Origin: Prevotella sp. CAG:1092
GTDB taxonomy: Bacteria; Bacteroidota; Bacteroidia; Bacteroidales; Bacteroidaceae
DNA: 7,208 nt
Assembly: GCA_000436915.1 (NCBI GenBank)
Contig: HF994114.1
Span: forward strand, 1-7,208
Direction: 5' to 3'
Part shown: in pieces, positions 1-5,104 of the stretch
Numbering within the stretch: the stretch's first letter is position 1
How the letters are laid out: every line of letters starts with the position of its first letter
The notes under the pieces: model-generated
Seen by the model: the letters and a program-made list of their open reading frames with translations, nothing else
Told to the model about the DNA's origin: nothing
Database searches by the model: none
Made by a program: the position numbers and the translations under genes

Positions 1-109
1 GGGTGAACAACTTCTGTCTTCGTTCTTGTGTACAATGAATTGTCCAGATTCTCAGTACGAACCAAGCATGGTTGTTTCCTTAATATGTCTGCTGTTTGTT
101 TATAACAGC
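1..109 (-). ncRNA. Structured RNA copy A (partial, runs off the left edge)
   Basis: Minus-strand RNA inferred by comparison with a second copy at 2118-2277. It contains a 19-nt core (37-55) identical to 2206-2224. Hairpin 1 is at 91-109 (GCTGTT/AACAGC arms), hairpin 2 at 60-73 (AACCA/TGGTT) and hairpin 3 at 5-25 (6 pairs including one G-U). Spacing of core to hairpin 2 (4 nt) and hairpin 2 to hairpin 1 (17 nt) is the same in both copies. A TAnnTTTG element at 114-121 predicts a start at about position 109, the first base of hairpin 1. The 3' end lies outside the window, so it may be a free small RNA or the leader of an unseen gene. I do not recognise the family. Confidence 0.6.
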
Positions 110-113
110 ACTG

Positions 114-121
114 CAAAAATA
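114..121 (-). promoter_or_regulatory. -7 promoter element for RNA copy A
   Basis: The minus strand reads TATTTTTG, matching the Bacteroidetes -7 consensus TAnnTTTG. The expected start, about 5 nt past the final G, is at position 109 and coincides with the base of hairpin 1. No good TTTG is visible at the -33 position, so the support is the element plus its matching placement in copy B. Confidence 0.5.
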
Positions 122-280
122 AGAAATCTTTTCTAAAGTTGTTCATAGTGAGCTGATTTTTTTGCAAAAATAGTAGCTTTTTCAGATTATTCTGCGTTCC
201 ATTTTGTTCCAAGTTTTAAATATGGGATAGTTTTTTGCGAAAAAATCTTAGCTTTAGTGCATAGGTTGGATATGTTTCGC

Positions 281-288
281 TATCTTTG
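281..288 (+). promoter_or_regulatory. -7 promoter element of the regulator-like gene
   Basis: TATCTTTG matches TAnnTTTG. The expected transcription start is at about 293, the A of the first ATG downstream. A clear -33 TTTG is not seen; a TTTAG at 253-257 is a weak candidate at a slightly long spacing. The element lies inside the longest open frame (which opens at 257), which argues against a start upstream of it. Confidence 0.6.
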
Positions 289-292
289 CAAT

Positions 293-847
293 ATGGAACA
301 GATGTTACGTGAAATGATAGAAAAGATGGTGGGGCGCAAGATGGTTGTACCTCGCGATTTCACATGGTTAAGCCAAAAGGTAGAGGAGCGTACTCAACAT
401 AGGGTGAGTGCCTCTACGCTTCGTCGATTCTGGGGATATGTGAGCGAAGGGGTTTCTGCAAGCAAGTTTACCAAGGACGTCTTGGCGAAATTTCTCGGCT
501 ATACGGATTTCGAGCAGATTGGATTGTCGCAAGGGAAGGGAGAACAGCAGAGCCAAATGGTTATTGGCTGGGAAATCTCTTGTGGTGATCTTTATGAGGG
601 GCAACAGCTTAAACTTTCTTGGTTGCCCGACAGAACCTGCATCGTCAGTTATCAGGGAAACGGTAGATTTAGGGTCCTGGCATCAGAAAATACCAGATTG
701 TCGAAAGATGATACCTTTGAATGCCATCATTTTATTAACCATGAACCTGCTTATCTTCATGCCTGGAAACATGGGGATATGCCATCGGTCACTTATGCCA
801 TCGGCAAGAAGGACGGCATCATCGTGGAGCGTTATTTGGAAGATTGA
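293..847 (+). CDS. Conserved Bacteroidales protein with HTH-like N-terminus, possible regulator
   Basis: The product is 184 aa with no signal peptide or membrane span, so cytoplasmic. Residues about 20-75 (FTWLSQKVEERT, then STLRRFWGY, then a segment ending in LAKFLGYTDFEQ) look like a compact helical, helix-turn-helix-like DNA-binding domain seen in many short Bacteroidales proteins. Residues about 90-182 form a second, beta-rich domain (WLPDRTCIVSY, FRVLASENTRLSKDDTFEC, YAIGKKDGIIVERY). I recall this layout from Bacteroidales hypothetical proteins but know no proven function. The frame is open from 257, but the promoter at 281-288 makes ATG 293 (leaderless) the likely start; ATG 302 is an alternative. 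It converges on the kinase gene and overlaps its last 16 nt, so the two mRNAs are antisense at their ends. A transcription factor role is inference. Confidence 0.75.
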   Translation: MEQMLREMIEKMVGRKMVVPRDFTWLSQKVEERTQHRVSASTLRRFWGYVSEGVSASKFTKDVLAKFLGYTDFEQIGLSQGKGEQQSQMVIGWEISCGDLYEGQQLKLSWLPDRTCIVSYQGNGRFRVLASENTRLSKDDTFECHHFINHEPAYLHAWKHGDMPSVTYAIGKKDGIIVERYLED

Positions 848-2058
848 AAACTCGACAAGGTGGGTTTCACATATCTCTCTGCGGTATAGGAGGACAGTTC
901 ATAGATGATATCTGTCTTCTTGCTGCCGGCGATGTCTTTAGAGAATGTCTGCGGATAAGTGGTCGTGATGAAATCATTGCTCTTATCTATAAACTGATAG
1001 AATGCCTCGCTCTTTCTTACAACAGAATGGATGGTGTCTATGCCTGATTCTTTCCACATTTTGTCGATAGCTTTCTTGCCCTTGGATATGAGTTCGGTAG
1101 CTTGTGCCTGGGGTGCAGAAGATGGCTCGGCAGCGACAGGCTGTTGGGAATGTTTGCTTTCGGAGAGTGGGGCAGCATCACCCGCTTGCTGGCGGATGAC
1201 TGTATCCTTCTTGGCTTCGTGATGTGTCGGGGTGATGCTAATGCTCTTTTCCTGTTGCTGCTGCAAAGGATAACTAATGAAAACCAATGGGATGATACAA
1301 GCCAAGGCTGCGATTGCGATACGCTTGATACCGGATGGATGGCTGTTTCTGTGAGCCATGAAATCAGCTTTTAGCTCGTCAACATTGGCATATCGTTGGG
1401 CAATTGGAGCTTTGCATCGATTGATGATGGCAGTATATGCTTTGCCTGGAAGTATTTTCTCGAGTATGCAACCTATGCTGAAAATGTCGTTGCGGATGTC
1501 AGCCTTTCTGGAGATGGACTGTTCTGGAGAGATGTAGCCCGATGTGCCCGCAGGCTGTTTGAGAATGGAAAAGTCGTCGGTATCTGAAAGTCCGAAATCG
1601 ATAAGTTTTACATGACTACCGTTATGGGTAATCATGATGTTGGAAGGTTTTAAGTCTCTGTGTACTATCTGCTTGGCATGGATGTAATGCACGGCATCAA
1701 GTAGCTGAAGGAAGATGCTTTCTCCTTCCGTTTTTGTGCCGTTCCAGTTGTCGAGTGTGATACCGTCTATCCATTCCATAACGATACAGGTTCCCATTTC
1801 CGGTATCTCTTCCATGCTGTAGGCTGATACGATATTGGGATGCTGCAGGGATATGATGATATCGAACTCTTTGTGCAGTAAGTTCTTGTAGTTTTCGTCT
1901 TGGCGATATGGCTCCTTCAATCCTTTGAGTACCCACCATCTGCCATAGCGCTTTGCCTTGCAAAGAATGTTGAATCCTTTGCATGGTATGGGAGTAAAGT
2001 CTGAAAATTGTTCAGACCTTCTGCTTTCTTCTATGACAATTCCGGAATATGAATTCAT
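832..2058 (-). CDS. Membrane-anchored Hanks-type Ser/Thr protein kinase
   Basis: The 408-aa product has a cytoplasmic kinase domain at about residues 25-235. Visible motifs are the VAIK-type lysine (VLK, K45), a candidate helix-C glutamate (E64), the catalytic HRDLKPSN (D135, K137, N140), the metal-binding DFG (154-156) and an APE-like end of the activation segment (SPE, 177-179) preceded by GTSGY. All key catalytic residues are present, but no GxGxxG glycine-rich loop is visible upstream of K45 and the C-lobe is short. One membrane span at about 244-264 is followed by a Gln/Ser/Ala-rich linker and a roughly 145-residue tail that would be periplasmic, with no domain I recognise. A frame open to a TTG at 2091 would add 11 residues, but that TTG is part of the promoter at 2089-2096, so ATG 2058 is chosen. 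Substrate unknown; the overlapping regulator-like protein is a guess. Confidence 0.88.
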   Translation of the reverse strand: MNSYSGIVIEESRRSEQFSDFTPIPCKGFNILCKAKRYGRWWVLKGLKEPYRQDENYKNLLHKEFDIIISLQHPNIVSAYSMEEIPEMGTCIVMEWIDGITLDNWNGTKTEGESIFLQLLDAVHYIHAKQIVHRDLKPSNIMITHNGSHVKLIDFGLSDTDDFSILKQPAGTSGYISPEQSISRKADIRNDIFSIGCILEKILPGKAYTAIINRCKAPIAQRYANVDELKADFMAHRNSHPSGIKRIAIAALACIIPLVFISYPLQQQQEKSISITPTHHEAKKDTVIRQQAGDAAPLSESKHSQQPVAAEPSSAPQAQATELISKGKKAIDKMWKESGIDTIHSVVRKSEAFYQFIDKSNDFITTTYPQTFSKDIAGSKKTDIIYELSSYTAERYVKPTLSSFQSSK

Positions 2059-2088
2059 GTTATGCAGATTTGGATGATAGTTCGGTTG

Positions 2089-2096
2089 CAAAGTTA
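2089..2096 (-). promoter_or_regulatory. -7 promoter element of the kinase gene
   Basis: The minus strand reads TAACTTTG, a TAnnTTTG match. The expected start is at about 2084, giving a leader of roughly 26 nt before ATG 2058. The -33 region is weak (TTCG only). The gene may also be read through from the upstream RNA promoter at 2282-2289. Confidence 0.5.
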
Positions 2097-2117
2097 ACTA
2101 AAACTTCGAGAACGAAT

Positions 2118-2163
2118 GTATAGAGATACCCATCCCACAGAAGCGGGATGGATATGAGTATAC
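2118..2163 (-). terminator. Strong hairpin closing RNA copy B, possible terminator
   Basis: Arms 2126-2136 and 2145-2155 give 11 pairs (one G-U) around an 8-nt loop. A symmetric 3x3 internal loop and 5 further pairs (2118-2122 with 2159-2163) extend the stem. On the minus strand only a mixed sequence with a later TTTT follows, not a clean T-tract, so it may be an attenuator or simply part of the RNA fold rather than an efficient terminator. Confidence 0.45.
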
Positions 2164-2277
2164 ATATTTAGATAAACGACCTGGGCTGTCGTTCCTGTGT
2201 ACTGCGAATTGTCCAGATTCTCAGATAGAACAAAGCTATGTTGCTTTCTAATTATGCTTGCCATCATTTCTAATGGC
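2118..2277 (-). ncRNA. Structured RNA copy B upstream of the kinase gene
   Basis: Minus-strand RNA predicted to start at 2277. Hairpin 1 is 2260-2277 (GCCAT/ATGGC), hairpin 2 is 2229-2242 (AACA/TGTT), the invariant core is 2206-2224, and hairpin 3 is 2174-2194 (AACGAC/GTCGTT). A fourth, much stronger hairpin at 2118-2163 follows. Hairpins 1-3 occupy the same positions as in copy A, with changes on both sides of the stems. It lies directly upstream of the kinase gene in the same direction, so it could be an independent small RNA or a long leader for the kinase. A 73-codon open frame crosses it but begins upstream of the predicted start. The family is not recognised. Confidence 0.65.
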
Positions 2278-2281
2278 ATTG

Positions 2282-2311
2282 CAAATTTAGGCATTTTAAA
2301 AGGATTTTCAA
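2282..2311 (-). promoter_or_regulatory. Promoter of RNA copy B
   Basis: On the minus strand, TTG (2309-2311), 19 nt, then TAAATTTG (2282-2289) fits the Bacteroidetes -33/-7 arrangement. The predicted start at 2277 is the first base of hairpin 1, as in copy A. Confidence 0.6.
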
Positions 2312-2414
2312 GCAAATGAAAATCTTTTAGTATTCTTTAAACTTTGACGATGCTTTTGCTGTTTAGGGTTCAATCTCATATCTTGCAGATTAACACCTTA
2401 ATAATTAGGCTTTT

Positions 2415-2499
2415 GCCCTTACAAGGCGAATGGAGATGTGGGGTATAATGTTTACCCAAGGCGCTGCCATGGGCTATGTGATTATTGGGCTTTCAGCCC
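2415..2499. repeat. REP-like cluster of short palindromes
   Basis: Four consecutive palindromes lie in 85 nt: GCC/GGC arms at 2415-2427, GGGTA/TACCC at 2441-2457, CCCA-GGC/GCC-TGGG at 2455-2473, and GGGCT/AGCCC at 2487-2499. Two share the CCC at 2455-2457, so they are alternative folds. From memory, GCCC-TTACA-GGGC and GGGCTTTCAGCCC blocks recur in intergenic DNA of Bacteroides and Prevotella; this is not verified here. No open frame covers the element. It sits between RNA copy B and dacB and has no evident link to either. Confidence 0.55.
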
Positions 2500-2572
2500 G
2501 TTTATAACTGCATTATTAGTTTTGCCGGGCAGTAATAGATTTTTATAGATATTTGTATTTCTGTAGCAATCG

Positions 2573-2604
2573 TTTGCACAATAAAAAGATAATGTGTACT
2601 TTTG
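2573..2604 (+). promoter_or_regulatory. dacB promoter
   Basis: TTTG (2573-2576), a 20-nt spacer, then TACTTTTG (2597-2604) is a near-ideal Bacteroidetes promoter. The predicted start at about 2609 coincides with the A of the ATG, so the mRNA is probably leaderless or nearly so. Confidence 0.75.
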
Positions 2605-2608
2605 CATC

Positions 2609-3895
2609 ATGAAACCAAATAAAACTAAATTCCTGCTACTATCCATACTCACAGCTGCCGTTATATTGGGCATTGTAGTATTAGTAGTATTTATTATATC
2701 CCTATTCACAGAGTGCGGAAGCAATAAGAATAAAAAACTTACTGCAGCCGACACTATTGCCGTAGCTAACAATCTGCCTGTCGACACCGCTTTGCAGTCG
2801 CGACTCAAGGAGTTTAGTCTCCGTCCTCGCCCTACTGGCAAATTTGCCTTTATGGTCTACGATATCACAGCCCAGAAGCCTGTTTATGGTTGCAACGAAG
2901 ATATGGCTATGTCGTCGGCATCGTGTATGAAGCTCCTTTCGGGCATCGCCGGTCTGCATCTGATGGGATGCAACTATATCTACTACACCACTATGTTTAT
3001 GCGTGGCAAGGTGGCTGCCGATGGCTGCTTGAATGGCGATGTAGCCTTTAGTGGCGGTTTGAACCCACAGTTGCAGCCTGTAGACCTAAACGACTTTGCC
3101 AAGGCTCTAAGCCAAAAGGGAGTAAAGAAAATTGGTGGTAAAATGATTGTTGACCTCGTGGCAAAACAACCGGTGCAGAGCGAAGCCCATTGGTATCCTT
3201 GGGACCTCTCATTCTCTAAATATGGTTTGCTCTACAAGGGCGACAGTCGCATCATAGCAGCCCTGAAGTCGGCTCTCCGTTCGCAGGGTATTGCCGTTAG
3301 AGATAGCCAGATTGTTCAGGCTCCAACTCCTAAGGGAATGACAGCCGTGCATTCCGACACCCTTGCCATCGACGAGGTGGTGAAGAAAATGTGGAAGAAT
3401 AGTTCCAACACCCAGGCCACAGCCATGCTTTATACCATAGGCCATAGGGTAGACCCCAATCAACATCCTGCCACAGCAGGCGTTGCCTACCTTCGTCGTT
3501 TCCTTCACGATGAAGTTGGCATGACCCACAAGTCGCTCGTTATCCACGATGGTTGCGGTCTTTGTACCCACAATCATCTTTCGCCTCGTGCGCTTACTGC
3601 CGTTCTCGACTATGGCTATCGCGACCCCGATATCCGTGAGGCTCTTGAGCGCAACCTTTCTGTCTCAGGCACCGATGGCACTTTGAAGCGCGAAATGACA
3701 GGACCAAAAACTCGTGGCAAGATAAAGGCTAAGACAGGCACCCTTTCTCATCCTTACGGCATCAGCTCGCTCGCAGGCATCTGCGACGGCACCGATGGCC
3801 ACAAGCTTGCCTTTGCCATCATGGATTGCGAAATGTCTGTGCTCGATGCCCGTGTGTTGCAGCGCAAGTTGTGCGAAGCGTTGGTGGCTAAGTAA
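2609..3895 (+). CDS. dacB: D-alanyl-D-alanine carboxypeptidase/endopeptidase, PBP4 (S13) family
   Basis: The 428-aa product trims or cleaves peptidoglycan cross-links in the periplasm. It carries the three penicillin-binding motifs: SxxK as SCMK (S105, K108), SxN as SSN (265-267) and KTG (375-377), plus the family's SGTDGTL at 353-359. A hydrophobic segment at about 8-33 acts as signal peptide or anchor; C36 follows it but no clear lipobox is present. Where PBP4 proteins usually have DGSGLS before the N-x-x-SP segment, this protein has DGCGLC (314-319), so two serines are replaced and a CxxC is created; ten cysteines are present in total. Length is close to the usual 430-490 aa. An upstream in-frame ATG at 2594 lies before the -7 element, so ATG 2609 is preferred. 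It appears monocistronic, with no related gene beside it. Confidence 0.9.
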   Translation: MKPNKTKFLLLSILTAAVILGIVVLVVFIISLFTECGSNKNKKLTAADTIAVANNLPVDTALQSRLKEFSLRPRPTGKFAFMVYDITAQKPVYGCNEDMAMSSASCMKLLSGIAGLHLMGCNYIYYTTMFMRGKVAADGCLNGDVAFSGGLNPQLQPVDLNDFAKALSQKGVKKIGGKMIVDLVAKQPVQSEAHWYPWDLSFSKYGLLYKGDSRIIAALKSALRSQGIAVRDSQIVQAPTPKGMTAVHSDTLAIDEVVKKMWKNSSNTQATAMLYTIGHRVDPNQHPATAGVAYLRRFLHDEVGMTHKSLVIHDGCGLCTHNHLSPRALTAVLDYGYRDPDIREALERNLSVSGTDGTLKREMTGPKTRGKIKAKTGTLSHPYGISSLAGICDGTDGHKLAFAIMDCEMSVLDARVLQRKLCEALVAK

Positions 3896-3928
3896 CTGCA
3901 TTATTATCATAATTATTCTAATATTTTA

Positions 3929-3984
3929 AGTCGTTATTTTGCGGGAACTATACTAAAAATATAGTTTTGCGCAAAATAACGACT
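3929..3984. repeat. Long palindrome 1 downstream of dacB, possible bidirectional terminator
   Basis: Arms 3929-3943 and 3970-3984 are perfectly complementary over 15 bp. Inside them 3946-3952 pairs with 3960-3966 over 7 more bp around an A-rich loop. It lies about 33 nt after the dacB stop. There is no clean T-tract, so it may be a terminator, an mRNA-stabilising hairpin or a REP-like unit. Its arm TATTTTGCG is shared with the next palindrome. Confidence 0.65.
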
Positions 3985-3986
3985 CA

Positions 3987-4032
3987 CTATTTTGTGCGAG
4001 ATGGGGTAAAAATACCACTTCGCGCAAAATAG
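3987..4032. repeat. Long palindrome 2, related to palindrome 1
   Basis: Arms 3987-3999 and 4020-4032 pair over 13 bp (one G-U when read as RNA). The interior GATGGGGTA and TACCACTTC continue the pairing with two mismatches around AAAA. It starts 2 nt after palindrome 1 and repeats its ATTTTG-x-GCG / CGC-AAAAT arms, so the pair looks like a tandem duplication of one palindromic unit. Confidence 0.6.
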
Positions 4033-4153
4033 CGATAGGGTAGAACTGGCTAAAGCTCCATTATATACGCCTTAATGGGTGTGCTCAATTATATATTTAT
4101 TAATGTGCAAATGTTAATAATGCGTTAATATTTAAAGTTTTAGGCTTAAAGGC

Positions 4154-4184
4154 TTGGCTGATATTTGTAAATGTCATATCTTTG
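4154..4184 (+). promoter_or_regulatory. Promoter of the ABC transporter operon
   Basis: TTGG (4154-4157), 19 nt, then TATCTTTG (4177-4184) matches the Bacteroidetes consensus. The expected start is at about 4189, giving a leader of about 85 nt before ATG 4274. The rest of the gap from 3896 holds the two palindromes and AT-rich sequence with only a minor hairpin at 4058-4078. Confidence 0.7.
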
Positions 4185-4186
4185 CG

Positions 4187-4208
4187 GTGTACTATTATAG
4201 TGGTACAC
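4187..4208. promoter_or_regulatory. Palindromic GntR (YtrA-type) operator
   Basis: A 22-nt palindrome has perfect GTGTAC/GTACAC outer arms and 18 of 22 symmetric positions, with a central TAT-A-TA core. It begins 3 nt after the -7 element and covers the predicted start, where a bound protein would block transcription. The last gene of the operon encodes a YtrA-type GntR protein, so autorepression is the simplest reading. Confidence 0.65.
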
Positions 4209-4223
4209 TATTACAAGTGCAAA

Positions 4224-4268
4224 AAGCATAATGTAAGAAAGCATAACATAAGAAACCATAATGTAAGA
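4224..4268 (+). repeat. Three tandem 15-nt repeats in the operon leader
   Basis: Units at 4224-4238, 4239-4253 and 4254-4268 follow AAGCATAATGTAAGA with two changes in unit 2 and one in unit 3. They end 5 nt before ATG 4274. They are A-rich and unstructured, which suits initiation in a group that lacks Shine-Dalgarno sites, and copy number could vary by slippage. Confidence 0.8.
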
Positions 4269-4273
4269 AGAAT

Positions 4274-5089
4274 ATGATACAAGTAAAAAACATCAGCTTT
4301 AAGTACCCTGGTACTAAGCGCAACATTTTCACAGATTTCAGTCTTGACATCAAGGCCAACAATGTTTATGGCTTGCTGGGCAAAAATGGCACAGGCAAGT
4401 CGACCCTGCTCTACCTCATCAGCGGATTGCTCACTCCTAATCATGGCGATGTGTATGTAGAGGGGCTTAATAGCAAAGAGCGCAATCCAAACATGCTCCG
4501 CGATATTTTTATCGTGCCCGAGGAGTTTGATTTGCCTCCGATATCTCTCGATGAATATGTAAGGGTTAATGCACCCTTCTACGAGGCGTTTAGTCGCGAA
4601 GTGTTAGACAATTGCTTGCGCGACTTTGAGTTGCCAAACTTCAACAAGCTCAACGAGTTGTCGATGGGACAGAAGAAGAAAGTCTTTATGAGTTTCGCTC
4701 TTGCTGCCAACACTCGCTTCCTCTTTATGGACGAGCCAACAAACGGCTTGGATATTCCGTCGAAGTCGCAATTCCGTAGGGTGGTGGCAAACAGCATGAC
4801 CGACGACCGCACCATCATCATTTCCACCCACCAGGTGCACGATGTAGAGTCGCTGCTCGACCACATCCTCGTGCTCTCAGAGAGCAAGATGCTGCTGGAT
4901 GCTTCTACTGCCGAGATCAGCGAGAAGTATAAATTCGAGTTCCGCTCTCTGCAAGAGATGGACTCCACGGTTATCTATGCTGAGCCTACATTGCAGGGCA
5001 ACGCCGTGATGGCACTACGTGGCGAAGGCGACGACGAGACGCAGATAAATCTCGAACTATTGTTTAATGCTATATACAAAGGTCTTTAA
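4274..5089 (+). CDS. ABC transporter ATP-binding protein (YtrB/CcmA type)
   Basis: The 271-aa cytoplasmic ATPase would power the membrane protein encoded next. It shows Walker A GKNGTGKST (36-44), signature LSMGQ (129-133), Walker B FLFMDEP (149-155) with catalytic E154, D-loop GLD (158-160) and H-loop H186. The Q-loop position reads VPEE (81-84), so the usual glutamine appears to be glutamate. The last 60 residues or so, after the core ATPase fold, form a tail of no assigned function. The start ATG 4274 follows the tandem-repeat leader. The permease gene begins 15 nt after its stop and a GntR gene closes the operon, the arrangement of YtrA-regulated transporters linked to cell-envelope stress in Firmicutes. 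The substrate is not known. Confidence 0.92.
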   Translation: MIQVKNISFKYPGTKRNIFTDFSLDIKANNVYGLLGKNGTGKSTLLYLISGLLTPNHGDVYVEGLNSKERNPNMLRDIFIVPEEFDLPPISLDEYVRVNAPFYEAFSREVLDNCLRDFELPNFNKLNELSMGQKKKVFMSFALAANTRFLFMDEPTNGLDIPSKSQFRRVVANSMTDDRTIIISTHQVHDVESLLDHILVLSESKMLLDASTAEISEKYKFEFRSLQEMDSTVIYAEPTLQGNAVMALRGEGDDETQINLELLFNAIYKGL

Positions 5090-5104
5090 AAAACACAGAT
5101 TATT

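Noticed and set aside
165..172. Second minus-strand TATTTTTG upstream of RNA copy A
   Set aside because: No -33 partner and no counterpart upstream of copy B; likely a by-product of A/T runs.
1031..1587. Plus-strand open frames within the kinase gene
   Set aside because: They are antisense shadows of the kinase reading frame and have no recognisable motifs or promoter.
2094..2315. 73-codon minus-strand open frame over RNA copy B
   Set aside because: It begins upstream of the RNA promoter. Copy A keeps part of the same frame but shows paired changes in stems, which fit an RNA better than a protein.
3979..3990. 12-nt match to the phage T7 promoter core (ACGACTCACTAT)
   Set aside because: The flanks do not match (no TAAT before, no AGGG after), and the match arises at the junction of two palindromes. 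Most likely coincidence.
4224..4268. Possible CRISPR from three tandem repeats
   Set aside because: The units are 15 nt, directly adjacent with no spacers, and no cas genes are present.
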